From assembly GCA_902727985.1 (NCBI GenBank), contig CACVAY010000149.1, positions 1-58,650 on the forward strand: DNA of 58,650 nt, read 5' to 3'. A program made the translations under genes and the position numbers. The notes below the pieces were generated by a model. It was not told where the DNA came from and did no database searches. It was given only the letters and a program-made list of their open reading frames with translations. Origin of the DNA: an uncultured Thiotrichaceae bacterium (GTDB lineage: Bacteria; Pseudomonadota; Gammaproteobacteria; Thiotrichales; Thiotrichaceae). Positions 1 through 9,355 of this stretch are shown here, in pieces (the first letter of the stretch is position 1; each line of letters starts with the position of its first letter).

Positions 1-266
1 CATAACGAATAGATTATTAGTCACATCTATGTTACGCCGATAAAAATGACTGTATAAGAACACAGCTATTTATTGACGTTAGCACTAATCCAAAATAATG
101 TAAAACACTCTTGATATAGATTAATAACAACCACATAAAATACTGAAAAACAAAGGTATTTTTTTTGAACATTAAATGAACAGTCAGAAAAAAAACCCAT
201 TCACATAAACATATGTTATAGACAAAACTGAAATAGCAAGATCGGCTAAGAAGCTCTTAAACTCGC
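1..266. other. AT-rich non-coding left edge
   Basis: No convincing gene, RNA or terminator is seen here. The stretch is very AT-rich, with several A and T runs. It lies downstream of the polysaccharide lyase gene that is transcribed toward the left edge. Confidence 0.5.
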
Positions 267-1181
267 CTAATCCATATAGAAAATAGCTGTTCTAGACACA
301 CTCATGTCATCGAAATAGATATGCTGATCAGAAGAAGGTGCCCAATCTGCCCCGTACCCCCCAAAGAAAAAAGCAAATAATAATCGGTTAATCGCCAAAT
401 CTTCAGTTTTTCGAAACTGCATATTCTTGCGGTCGATCACGACTGTCCCATTAATCCAAGTTTTAATCACACCGTCTTTTTTACCCAGAGTATTCATGAC
501 GACTTTCGTTTGAATGGTCATCCATTCATCAAGCATAACAGGTATTTTTGTATCCATAATATCGCCATACTTACCCGGTTGATCTGGATGGTAAACATAT
601 TGCACGAGCTTAGCATCATGATCCCACATCATACGCACACTCCAGCCATCATACCCGGTCGGAATATTACCATTACTGTTTGACTCCCCTCCCCCAATCC
701 CAGGAAGCTTACCCCCTTTTACAAATTCGAAATCTTCAGGGAATCTAACCCGATAGCCATAATATAAGGCATCAAAATCACCGCCCAATGAAGGCTTCCA
801 ATTCACACACGTTGTTTCTGAAGTACAACTAGACACGCCCTTTGGGTACTCTATACGCAGTGATTTCCCTGAATAAGCTTCTTCTCCATCAATCACCGAG
901 AGTAAATTCAAGCCCATCTTCCAATCAGGACAGCGCCAATCGGTTCGCCAATCATTATCCTCATACTTGCCTACGGGCAAATGATCAAAATTAATCCGCC
1001 AGGGCTTAGCGAAAGAAAGCGGTGTCGTGCCATCGCAAGAGACTTGATGAAAACGACTCAACACGCCATTGGAAGCTGTATTTCCCAATACACTAGATGG
1101 AGACGCAGTTAATGAGCCCGAAAAGAAACTCAGACAAAAAGCTAGCATCCCGCAAACAACTTTTAACATTATTGTATTCAT
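267..1181 (-). CDS. exported polysaccharide lyase, PL14-like
   Basis: Probable secreted lyase of the PL14 type, a family that cleaves alginate or other polyuronates by beta-elimination. Residues 1-27 form a Sec signal peptide ending near SLTAS. The mature part is a beta-rich single domain. It shows the family-like blocks KLPGIGGG (158-165), WSVRMMW (180-186), YVYH (195-198) and, near the C-terminus, GGYGADWAPSSDQ (274-286) followed by an aromatic/acidic YFDD. Several cysteines in the mature part could form disulfides, which fits export. The start is an ATG at 1181. It lies 51 nt downstream of the SH3-domain gene on the same strand, so the two may be cotranscribed. The family call rests on motif recall. 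The substrate (alginate, glucuronan or other) cannot be told from the sequence. Confidence 0.7.
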   Translation of the reverse strand: MNTIMLKVVCGMLAFCLSFFSGSLTASPSSVLGNTASNGVLSRFHQVSCDGTTPLSFAKPWRINFDHLPVGKYEDNDWRTDWRCPDWKMGLNLLSVIDGEEAYSGKSLRIEYPKGVSSCTSETTCVNWKPSLGGDFDALYYGYRVRFPEDFEFVKGGKLPGIGGGESNSNGNIPTGYDGWSVRMMWDHDAKLVQYVYHPDQPGKYGDIMDTKIPVMLDEWMTIQTKVVMNTLGKKDGVIKTWINGTVVIDRKNMQFRKTEDLAINRLLFAFFFGGYGADWAPSSDQHIYFDDMSVSRTAIFYMD

Positions 1182-1232
1182 ATCGATTGTTTACAATGCA
1201 TACAACAAGACCTTTCCCCCGACACCTAAGCA

Positions 1233-1907
1233 TTAAGGCCTCATGCATTGTTTTCGTTTTTGGTTTAACCAATCTGTTTGCGATTTATCGTAGCGTAAAA
1301 ATGCTTTGTTAAGCCAGCCATTTTGCCCATTCCAACGCGCATACATCCAATATTCACCAACTTTGGAACGGCGCTCCTTACCTAAATGCGTGATCCAGCG
1401 ACCATTATGTGGAATCGCTACAATCGTTTGTCCATTGACATTACTTGGATGCGAACGCAATGCTAATGTATTTCCCTCATTGACTGCCTGCACCGCAAAC
1501 GCTTTAATGGCCCGAAAACGCTTTTTGGCTTGCCTATCTGGGAAACCGCAGCAGAATTTAGCCGTTTGTTTGGGATCACTCATGCACATCTTACGCCGCT
1601 TTATTACCCATGCTGCGCGTTCATCAACCGCCAGAAAATGTGCATTTACCCAACCCTCTACATTCTGCCAGCGGACTAGTTGCCATGTTGCCGCACCAAC
1701 CTTTCTGCTTTTTTGTATTTTCAGCAACCATGAAGCATTATGAGGAATAGCCAGCTTGATGCGACTTCTAGGACTTGGATAAGCTCGAAGGTTCAAGCTC
1801 TGACCAGATTCCACATTAACCACTTTCATCACATCTTGTGCATTTGCAACACCTGACATCCCCCCTGCACAGCAAATAATAAATACCCCGATAAGCCCTT
1901 TAAGCAC
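1233..1907 (-). CDS. exported protein with two bacterial SH3-like domains
   Basis: A 224-residue protein with an N-terminal signal peptide (about residues 1-23, ending ANA). Two SH3b-type repeats follow. The first has NLRAYPS (39-45) and closes with GWVNAHFL (85-92). The second has ALRSHPS (149-155) and closes with GWLNKAFL (197-204). Such domains usually bind peptidoglycan or proteins in the envelope, and no catalytic domain is present. The start is GTG at 1907, preceded on the minus strand by a GAGGGG ribosome-binding site eight bases upstream. It sits directly upstream of the PL14-like lyase and may be in one transcript with it. The conserved cysteines between and after the repeats suggest a disulfide-stabilised periplasmic protein. 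Function unknown beyond probable binding. Confidence 0.75.
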   Translation of the reverse strand: MLKGLIGVFIICCAGGMSGVANAQDVMKVVNVESGQSLNLRAYPSPRSRIKLAIPHNASWLLKIQKSRKVGAATWQLVRWQNVEGWVNAHFLAVDERAAWVIKRRKMCMSDPKQTAKFCCGFPDRQAKKRFRAIKAFAVQAVNEGNTLALRSHPSNVNGQTIVAIPHNGRWITHLGKERRSKVGEYWMYARWNGQNGWLNKAFLRYDKSQTDWLNQKRKQCMRP

Positions 1908-2044
1908 GAATAAGCCCCTCTTTTATTATGAAATAAAAGTGAGTATAAAGTACTGAGAAAATGCCTGCTGGATAAGGAGATGAGGGGGATAAGGGGATAA
2001 TCTAATAAACCTTCGAACCCCAAAAAACTGAGATAAAGACTGGG

Positions 2045-2362
2045 TTAGTTATGCCCACTAATCTTTGCATGTACTGGCTTGGTCTCTGCAAACTTCCGCA
2101 TCTGCTCATCAGTCGCTTTCGTTTGGTATTTCTCCTTCCAGTCACTAATTGGCATACCATAAACTGCTTCACATGCTTCACTATATTCCATATCCAAGCC
2201 CGCATCTTTAGCTGCCTGCAAATACCATTTACTCATACAGTTACGGCAAAAACCGGCAAGATTCATCAAATCAATATTCTGCACATCTGTACGTTCTTGC
2301 AAATGTGCCACAAGACCTCTGAAAGCAGCGGCTTCTAATTCTGTTTGTGTTTTTTTATCCAT
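2045..2362 (-). CDS. DUF1244 family small protein
   Basis: A 105-residue soluble protein that matches the DUF1244 family as I recall it, including AAAFRGLVAHLQERTDVQN near the N-terminus and the strongly conserved NLAGFCRNCMSKWY block with its CxxC pair. The family is widespread in Proteobacteria and has no established function; the CxxC could bind metal or be redox active. The ATG at 2362 (MDKKTQ) is preferred to an in-frame TTG six bases earlier because an AGAG element lies about ten bases upstream of the ATG. It is divergent from the FUN14 gene and stands alone. Confidence 0.85.
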   Translation of the reverse strand: MDKKTQTELEAAAFRGLVAHLQERTDVQNIDLMNLAGFCRNCMSKWYLQAAKDAGLDMEYSEACEAVYGMPISDWKEKYQTKATDEQMRKFAETKPVHAKISGHN

Positions 2363-2449
2363 AATCAATCTACTCTTTTCGTCAAAAATGTTGGTTTGAT
2401 ACTAACAAAGTTTCTGTATAGTTCACACCATAAGGCTACAGGTAAAACT

Positions 2450-2791
2450 ATGAACGAAGACACACAGAACACCTTCCTGTCGGAAGGCACACAGAACTTT
2501 CTACTGACAAATGTAGGTGCCCCCTTTCTTATCGGCCTTGCGGTGGGTTACTTTGCGAAAAAAGCGGCGAAGATTGCCCTTTTTGTTGCAGGCGCGGGTA
2601 TCGTTTTATTATTCGTCACTGAATACTACGGCTTTACAACCATTAGCGATGAAGGCTTGAAAAACACAACCGACCTCGTTACCAATGGGGTCAAAACATT
2701 TGGTGGATTCTTGATTGAACGTCTCTCACAAATCAGTAGTAAGGGGCTAAGCGCAGTTGCAGGCTTCTTTACTGGCCTAAAATTCGGCTAA
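2450..2791 (+). CDS. FUN14 domain membrane protein
   Basis: A 113-residue protein with the FUN14 fold. It has a glycine-rich hydrophobic segment (GAPFLIGLAVGYFAKKAAK), a second transmembrane segment (ALFVAGAGIVLLFV) and a C-terminal amphipathic or hydrophobic stretch ending SAVAGFFTGLKFG. Bacterial FUN14 proteins are small inner-membrane proteins of unknown role; the eukaryotic homologue is a mitochondrial outer-membrane protein. The frame is open upstream to 2345, but the ATG at 2450 begins the conserved part and follows GGTAAAACT. It is divergent from DUF1244 and convergent with the 1,220-aa gene, with a hairpin between. Confidence 0.8.
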   Translation: MNEDTQNTFLSEGTQNFLLTNVGAPFLIGLAVGYFAKKAAKIALFVAGAGIVLLFVTEYYGFTTISDEGLKNTTDLVTNGVKTFGGFLIERLSQISSKGLSAVAGFFTGLKFG

Positions 2792-2803
2792 TCAGCGATA
2801 ACA

Positions 2804-2828
2804 ACCATTGCTCATGATGAGCAATGGT
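2804..2828. terminator. hairpin between convergent genes
   Basis: A perfect inverted repeat, ACCATTGCTCAT (2804-2815) against ATGAGCAATGGT (2817-2828), lies between the ends of the FUN14 gene and the 1,220-aa gene. It has no T-run on either side, so it is a terminator-like or mRNA-end-protecting hairpin rather than a textbook intrinsic terminator. Confidence 0.5.
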
Positions 2829-2832
2829 GTGA

Positions 2833-5800
2833 CTACTCGTCAGTAATCACCACTTTTTCAATACAGGTTTCAATATGATCTAATGTGCGCATAATATTGA
2901 TTTCATCACGATCCTCTGCATACTCGCCATCTAGCCAACGGATCAGATCCGAATAGACGCCGATCGCACCTGTCTTTCCCTTAAAACGCATAATGTAATC
3001 ACTACGTCCTGGTAATTTATTCATGGAAACAGATTCAATAGAGTGCGCTTTACCAGCGGCTGTCATGAGTTTCTTACAATGTTGCTCATGCTGACTAATA
3101 CTCTTTTCCAGCCAGCGGTCTTCCATAATCCGAAGTTCCAAGCTCACATCATAATCATCACTATCACTGACTTGATCAAGACATTGAGGGGTAAAGAGTA
3201 TCTCAGTACGATCGACCATAAAATCTTCAAAAATAGCCTCCTGATAATCAAACACCCCATCAATATGTTTTTTTCTCAGCGTCGTATTTTTATCGACACT
3301 CAGAAAGAACAGAATATCTCCCCACCCATCGGTTAAAAACGCTTCTAACTTAATGCCCTGCGAGTGCATATGCTCAATGTGCATTTCTAAAGCCGCAGAT
3401 TTGAGATGTGGATGGCTATCACTGATAGCACGCAGAAGACGATACAATATATCCAAACGCATGCTACGTCGTTGTAACGATAATGACAGCAGCGCAAAGA
3501 CATTATCATGATCATTAGATTGGCCCAGAATTTGTAGTGGCAGTGTTATTTCTCGACGATTAAAATGCGGTGGGAAAGCTTCTTTATAAACATGTTGCTC
3601 CCGCTGAACATCAGACAAAAATCGCGGCAACGGGCATTTACAGGGCAAACGCACCGAGGTTTTAGAAATGGCAGAGAAACGTCCCAAAGTAACCCAACTC
3701 TTCGTTTTAAAAGCAGCGTCTGCATGGACCAAACAGCCCTTATGTTGAATATCTTTATTCTCCCATGGTTTTTTTTGTAAGATATCTGCCAATAACTGTC
3801 CATTACGATTTTCGAAAGGACTCTTGAGCTTTTGTTGCAAAGTACGCCCCATCGGGTCTGGCACTGGGTAATAATTGGTAATTGAATGCCGATGAATCAT
3901 CACACTGTACATCCGCTTGGGCAAAAAACAATCTAATAATGCGCCTTTATTAACGGTCTGGAATTCTTTTTTCTTGTCTGGACTGATATCACCAAAAGCA
4001 TGCAGCATTTCATTATAAAACCCCGCTTTTGCCTGTCCTCTCGCATGCTGCTTCGGGTTTCGCCGAATGGACAAAAACTGTATCAGGGCTGTTAATAAAA
4101 CATCTGTTTTTTCATCAAGCATATTATCTTTCGTCAAATCTAAAAGAATATCTAACAAACGCTGTAGCTTCCTCCCTGCAAGCTGTTCAAGTTTCCGCAT
4201 ATTATGCGACTCATGCTTACGGATTTCAGAAAACACGGTATTAATTTTCGTTGCCGAAATATCATCTATACGATCACAAAGCCGCATATAGGAATCACGT
4301 AAAAATACTTTTTTATTGAAGTCACGTTCATATCCACTCCCTCGTACCCAGTTCTCCAGGATATTAGCCAAAGGCATATTTCCCTTACCGCTTTTTTGGC
4401 TTAGAGAAAAATAAAGAAACACCACCTGGTTGATACATAGGGATAAGCGATGCTCTGGTGATTCGATTTCACGTGCGTAAAACTCCAAGGCTAAGGCAAA
4501 CAAACCTCTACCCAACTCAACATCCCAGTGCATTTCATAAAATAAGGCTTTAGGATTCAAAGCATGGTGGAGCATATCAATGCTGCGCAAGAGGGAAGAC
4601 TGATAAGGAATATCATACATATGACGGAACAAATGCTTGGGATGACGCAAGAAATTCCCTGGCGCATTTGGAATAGGCACGGCCTCAATCTCGAGTGGGT
4701 AGAGTTCGTTAAAAGCCTCCTCTAATTGATGCTCCTGATAACGCCCTAATGGCTTATTCGCGACACGTTTTTGCACCAACAACTCACGAAATAAAAAATT
4801 CTGGAGACGAATATTCAAACGACGCGTAGAGCGCGGAAACTGCTTCTTCCCTTCTTTTTTACAGCCTTCAAACCAATAATCCCTGCCTCGTTCATAGCGC
4901 CATTTACTGGTCTTTTTCGTGACCGAAGATTTACTGATAATTGTTACCAGGCTATTACACAATTCAATCCAGACAACCCCTGTCGAGATACGATTCTGCT
5001 GCTTGTGATCAATCAGGAAATCCAGCAGATTCTGAGTAACCGTTTCAACACCGTTAATCAGCATCTCATCTAACTCCGACACTTCCTCAGCCTTATTGCT
5101 TGCCCTAACCCAGCTTGCCGTTAAACGCAGGCGCAGATACCAGGCAATTTGCTCGTCAAATGGTGCTGTTCCCTGCTCTAGCGCTTCTACCATATCCAGC
5201 TTAACGGTACCACCAACATCCAGTTGGTTTTCTAAACCATCCCCAATACGCAATAAATATAAAGCATATAAATACGATGTTCCTTTCACCGAAGCCGCTA
5301 AAAAGTCACTCGCTATTTCTCGTATAAAATGCGTACTCTTTTCTCGGAAAGCTTGTATTTCACTATGTTGAGCCGCCCACTCAGAAAGCTCACGCTTTAT
5401 CTTTACCAATAAGCCGGTGAAATCATCAGAGTGATCAGAAAGAGCCACATCATCCAACTCTTGAAAGACATTATTAATAATCGTTTTTGCAATAGGGTTC
5501 GCAATAATAGGCTGTAAATCAGGGCGATCTGGCGTCCAGAAACTTGTATTTACATACCCCACATGCTGCTGTTTACGCTTTTTCTCGCCGACATGGGTTT
5601 CATTAAATAACTGATTCACTTTATCGAACATCTGCACATTTGATACACGCTCATCATGCGACCAACCATGAAATAACAACATGGTATGTTTATTCATATC
5701 CTCAGGCTGATCAAAATGTGTGAGTAAATGCAGAATATCTCGCTGAATATCGTTGGAACGATTCGCCAGAAAATCCATGAAAATCCCCAAGTCGCGGCGT

Positions 5801-6495
5801 CGGACGGTACTGGGAGCAGGATTTCTATCAATCCCAAATTCAATCGACTCTGCCATTTGCTGTTTATGATTTTTCAGGATGGATACATAGCGTGCTATAT
5901 GATGCAAAACACCTTGTCGGAGAATCATAAAAGCAGATTTATCGAGACTCCCTCGATTCACCCCTTCCTTAGTCAACCTTGCTTGCAAAGCACTGCGAGA
6001 AAGTGCCAATTTATCCCGCATTATTTGCTGTTTGAGAATTTGTAAAGCATATAAAGCATGATACTGACGGCGTTGCTGTCTAGCCCAGTTGTCTCCTGCC
6101 CAAATCATGCCAACAATATGATGAACACGCGCTTTGATTTCCGATTTCTCAACGTTTTCTTCTTCTCGGATATATTCGCTATTCTCTTTTTCATTTTGCG
6201 TATTATAAAAACGCATGGCCAAATCAGGTGTCGGGTAACGAATAATCCAATCTTTTAACAATCGAATATCATCTGTACTATCTTTCGAATGCGTTACCGT
6301 CTCATGCCAATCTTGTCCAAACAGGTAGGGCTCCTCATAACGCAACGGTAAATACAGAGCGGGAGCGCGTAAACTATGGATAATGTTTTGCTGCAAATGG
6401 CGAATCTCCAGCAATAAAATATCCAGTCGATCAACGACATCTAAAAAAGACAAGAGATAGAGTGCATCTTCTGGCTTTGGTGAATTGGATGACAT
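2833..6495 (-). CDS. unrecognised 1,220-residue soluble protein
   Basis: I do not recognise this protein. It is large, alpha-helical in character, charged, and has no signal peptide or clear membrane segment, so it is probably cytoplasmic. No Walker, kinase or nuclease motif was found. The C-terminal fifth carries two similar blocks: GWGDILFFL (about residue 1057) followed by an acidic helix and EILFT, and GRSDYIMRF (about residue 1163) followed by a helix and INIMRTLDHIET. The G-x-(G/S)-D-hydrophobic pattern resembles the start of a ferredoxin-like strand-helix-strand domain and may mark a tandem repeat. The frame extends upstream to 6576, but the ATG at 6495 lies four bases after the stop of the upstream membrane-protein gene and avoids overlap. 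The two genes look like a translationally coupled pair. Confidence 0.75.
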   Translation of the reverse strand: MSSNSPKPEDALYLLSFLDVVDRLDILLLEIRHLQQNIIHSLRAPALYLPLRYEEPYLFGQDWHETVTHSKDSTDDIRLLKDWIIRYPTPDLAMRFYNTQNEKENSEYIREEENVEKSEIKARVHHIVGMIWAGDNWARQQRRQYHALYALQILKQQIMRDKLALSRSALQARLTKEGVNRGSLDKSAFMILRQGVLHHIARYVSILKNHKQQMAESIEFGIDRNPAPSTVRRRDLGIFMDFLANRSNDIQRDILHLLTHFDQPEDMNKHTMLLFHGWSHDERVSNVQMFDKVNQLFNETHVGEKKRKQQHVGYVNTSFWTPDRPDLQPIIANPIAKTIINNVFQELDDVALSDHSDDFTGLLVKIKRELSEWAAQHSEIQAFREKSTHFIREIASDFLAASVKGTSYLYALYLLRIGDGLENQLDVGGTVKLDMVEALEQGTAPFDEQIAWYLRLRLTASWVRASNKAEEVSELDEMLINGVETVTQNLLDFLIDHKQQNRISTGVVWIELCNSLVTIISKSSVTKKTSKWRYERGRDYWFEGCKKEGKKQFPRSTRRLNIRLQNFLFRELLVQKRVANKPLGRYQEHQLEEAFNELYPLEIEAVPIPNAPGNFLRHPKHLFRHMYDIPYQSSLLRSIDMLHHALNPKALFYEMHWDVELGRGLFALALEFYAREIESPEHRLSLCINQVVFLYFSLSQKSGKGNMPLANILENWVRGSGYERDFNKKVFLRDSYMRLCDRIDDISATKINTVFSEIRKHESHNMRKLEQLAGRKLQRLLDILLDLTKDNMLDEKTDVLLTALIQFLSIRRNPKQHARGQAKAGFYNEMLHAFGDISPDKKKEFQTVNKGALLDCFLPKRMYSVMIHRHSITNYYPVPDPMGRTLQQKLKSPFENRNGQLLADILQKKPWENKDIQHKGCLVHADAAFKTKSWVTLGRFSAISKTSVRLPCKCPLPRFLSDVQREQHVYKEAFPPHFNRREITLPLQILGQSNDHDNVFALLSLSLQRRSMRLDILYRLLRAISDSHPHLKSAALEMHIEHMHSQGIKLEAFLTDGWGDILFFLSVDKNTTLRKKHIDGVFDYQEAIFEDFMVDRTEILFTPQCLDQVSDSDDYDVSLELRIMEDRWLEKSISQHEQHCKKLMTAAGKAHSIESVSMNKLPGRSDYIMRFKGKTGAIGVYSDLIRWLDGEYAEDRDEINIMRTLDHIETCIEKVVITDE

Positions 6496-6499
6496 ATAA

Positions 6500-7786
6500 C
6501 TAAGCTCCTGGTATTCCACCACCGATAACTTCCAGCATCGCCAAGAACACAACCACAGCGACACCTCCCATGACATTTAGCATGACTCTCAACTGCTTAA
6601 TAGCAAGTTGGATTTGTCGGGATGTAGGGATATCCGTCAGCGCACCTAATATTTGCTGAGGGACGAGATCAAAATGTGATTGATAATAGCCAGAGGCAAT
6701 TTTGCCTCTCATTTCGTTGAGGTCTTTGAACAGCTTCGTCATATACATAATGCTGATCAAAAACCAACAAATCAGAGCGGGAATAAAAGCATAAGGGTAT
6801 TTCAACACCATGCTATCCACATCCGCATGCTGCGAATAAAATACCAAAAAAAATATTGCAGAGATAAGCAAGAACAGATAGTTCCCCCATACCGGAGATA
6901 ATAAAAACCAAAATGCATGATTGACGTTAATCGTCTGTGGACTTTTGGTGACTGACATACCATTTTTCTGATGGTTTTTTTTATTAAAAAACATCTCAAA
7001 AAAGGCCATATCCAAAATCACTTCCTGTAAACTTTTAGAACCTTTTGCATATTCAGTTGACTGCCTTGCCCGCCATGCTTGCTTATCCGGTCGCCAAAAA
7101 ATATGCAGATCCTTATCTGCGGTTTTTACTTTATCTTTAGCTTTTAACTCAATGAGGTGTGGCACACTTAAAAACTGACGATATGCCGTTAAAGGCCACA
7201 AGCGCCAAACATCATTTAACACAGGAGGCATGAAGTAATATACGACGCGATAGAAGCCGTAACTGAAGCCCGTAAACAACAGAAAATAGAAAAGATAGTT
7301 TTCTAAACAGGTTCCCTCCTGTCCATTTGCACTATGGCAAAACATGGGCTTTTTTAGTGATATACCAAAGATCTTCTTTGCACCTTCCCCTTCTGAAGCA
7401 AAGAAAATAGACCAATGCCCTACCGAAAAATACTCCTTCTTTGAACCTATCGGCTTATCGAAACCAATCGTGGGTAATAACATAAAGGCGGCCATCAAAG
7501 CGTAGGCTATTAACCATAGACGCACTTTCCCTGTCATCAGATAAAGGCCGTACTGATGTTTAGTTTCATGACCATCTTCAGGGGTATTTTTACCTGGCGG
7601 CACGCCATAGCCAGGTGGGGGATAATAAGAGCCCGCAAAACGGCTCTTATGATGTTTGGATAAACTGGAGATGCGCAATACAAAATCGGTTCTGGTACGA
7701 AGAAAATCGAATCGCAATAAGAAACGACGCGGCTTTTTTAACCATAACTTACATCGGTTCTTTAGTTTTACATAACGCATGAGCAA
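6500..7786 (-). CDS. unrecognised membrane protein paired with the 1,220-aa gene
   Basis: A 428-residue protein that I do not recognise. The N-terminal 50 residues are strongly basic. A proline/glycine-rich linker (YYPPPGYGVPPGK, about 54-66) follows. Hydrophobic segments lie around residues 87-106, 164-187, 303-322, 333-353 and 401-422, giving about five membrane spans. A soluble loop of roughly 110 residues separates spans two and three. It ends four bases before the ATG of the 1,220-aa protein, so the two are almost surely cotranscribed. The soluble partner may bind its cytoplasmic loop, which is inference only. A second methionine two codons in could be the true start. Confidence 0.7.
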   Translation of the reverse strand: MLMRYVKLKNRCKLWLKKPRRFLLRFDFLRTRTDFVLRISSLSKHHKSRFAGSYYPPPGYGVPPGKNTPEDGHETKHQYGLYLMTGKVRLWLIAYALMAAFMLLPTIGFDKPIGSKKEYFSVGHWSIFFASEGEGAKKIFGISLKKPMFCHSANGQEGTCLENYLFYFLLFTGFSYGFYRVVYYFMPPVLNDVWRLWPLTAYRQFLSVPHLIELKAKDKVKTADKDLHIFWRPDKQAWRARQSTEYAKGSKSLQEVILDMAFFEMFFNKKNHQKNGMSVTKSPQTINVNHAFWFLLSPVWGNYLFLLISAIFFLVFYSQHADVDSMVLKYPYAFIPALICWFLISIMYMTKLFKDLNEMRGKIASGYYQSHFDLVPQQILGALTDIPTSRQIQLAIKQLRVMLNVMGGVAVVVFLAMLEVIGGGIPGA

Positions 7787-8063
7787 CCGTTTTCAGTGAA
7801 ATAGACAAAACCGCTACATAACATCCTGAGATACTATGTATTGGCGTTAAAACATTGTTCGGTTGTTGTTTTTGATGTTGCTGATTGCTGCATTTTCCCA
7901 GAACACAGTAATCGATATTATGAGAGAAGAAATACCAACTTATTGTTGGCCTGACTTTTTGTTAAGCCCCCATTAATAATTTAATACTAACCATAAACTG
8001 ATAAAATAGCTAGCATGACGAGCCATCATTTTCTTTTATCAGGAAAGTATGTGTATAGACGGA

Positions 8064-9209
8064 CTATTTCAAAATAACCTTAAACTCCTTCTGCTCATTA
8101 CCACGAATCACCACAAGCTGGACACTATCCTTAGGTTTCTTACGATCCATTAATAGTTTTAAATCTGTCATATTCATGATAATTCCACCATCAATACTAA
8201 CAATCTTATCCTTTGCTTTAATGCCAGCGGCAGCTGCTGCACCCTCTCCTGAAACACGTGTTATTTTCACATGATCTTCAAGTGTCTCAAGCCATACCCC
8301 CATCATGCCTTTTTTCGGTAACAAGACTTCATCTGATTGCAATATATATTCACCAATGACAGGGACATCACCTTTTTCATTTTCGGTCATTACTCGTGCA
8401 TAAGTTTCATTGGGCATTAAACGTGCAAAGTCTCTTGGGATCCCCGCATCATGACTAATATGACCAATACCAGAAAAAACCACCATTTGTGCCTCCGGGT
8501 TGGCCTGAAGGAAATCAACGGTATTACTCGCCATCGTCTCATCCCATACCCGTTGCACAGTGATAAAGCGCTCTATCTGGTCTTTAGGCAGATCATGCAT
8601 CGCAAAAACTTTATCCAACTGTTTTTTATATTCTGCTGTCGGAGGACTAATCTCTTTGGGCAGTTTCAAGCGATCTTCTTTGGACAAGCCATCCAAGCCC
8701 TTTTCACTGACTTTTCTGGTCACTTCGACAGGAGCATTCAGCGCAATAACCGGTAGTTGATTAGCACGCGCATAATTCATAATGGGGCGGTATAATCGGT
8801 AGTCGAACTTCCAGCGTTCATAGTATTCAGTTCGACGTAACATCTCGGTTTCATCAATTTTACCTAAGACAAAATCATCCAATACCCCCTGAAAGCCTTG
8901 TTGAAACCATTCAACACCAATGCCTATTTTGGGGTTTCTGGCATGCATTTCTTTTAAGATAGTCAACTGAGTAAGATGATGATCCATTCGGGTGTGTTGC
9001 TCACCAACAAATACCACACGACGCTTCGCCAGATCCTTAATCATATCGGTGTAACCGATCTTTTCACCACTGCCGCTCTTAATTTGTTTAATTGTGTCAC
9101 TATGTGTCGCTAACACAGGTTCCTTTTCAACGGCGGCATAGCCAATCGTCAGCAATAAAACTGTCAAAAACCCACCTGCCGATAACATCAATGTCTGTGA
9201 AAATTTCAT
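8064..9209 (-). CDS. ChaN-like haem-binding domain protein fused to PDZ
   Basis: A 381-residue exported protein. Residues 1-25 form a hydrophobic signal or anchor. The central part is a ChaN/DUF399 domain (Tiki-like fold) with VVFVGEQHTRMDHHLTQL near residue 50, GIGVEWFQQGFQ, the YERWKFDYRLYRPIMNYAR helix and VVFSGIGHISHDAGIPR. ChaN proteins have been linked to haem binding and iron uptake. The last 85 residues form a PDZ domain with EGAAAAAGIKAKDKIVSIDG, which suggests peptide binding or partner recruitment. It is divergent from the M1-type peptidase gene, and a regulatory region of about 145 bases is shared. Domain calls are confident; the biological role is not established by the sequence. 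Confidence 0.8.
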   Translation of the reverse strand: MKFSQTLMLSAGGFLTVLLLTIGYAAVEKEPVLATHSDTIKQIKSGSGEKIGYTDMIKDLAKRRVVFVGEQHTRMDHHLTQLTILKEMHARNPKIGIGVEWFQQGFQGVLDDFVLGKIDETEMLRRTEYYERWKFDYRLYRPIMNYARANQLPVIALNAPVEVTRKVSEKGLDGLSKEDRLKLPKEISPPTAEYKKQLDKVFAMHDLPKDQIERFITVQRVWDETMASNTVDFLQANPEAQMVVFSGIGHISHDAGIPRDFARLMPNETYARVMTENEKGDVPVIGEYILQSDEVLLPKKGMMGVWLETLEDHVKITRVSGEGAAAAAGIKAKDKIVSIDGGIIMNMTDLKLLMDRKKPKDSVQLVVIRGNEQKEFKVILK

Positions 9210-9355
9210 GGTGATTCGGATCTCAAATAATAGAAGTTATAATATCTTTATAAAAAATTGTTCTGATTTACAAATTTATCAAAGTCATGCAGATTTACAC
9301 ACTTATAATAATTGTACGTCAAATCGGACTCAACCACAGTGACACTGAAAATAAT

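Noticed and set aside
1306-1743. 145-codon frame on the plus strand
   Set aside because: It lies entirely antisense to the SH3-domain gene, which has a signal peptide and two recognisable domains.
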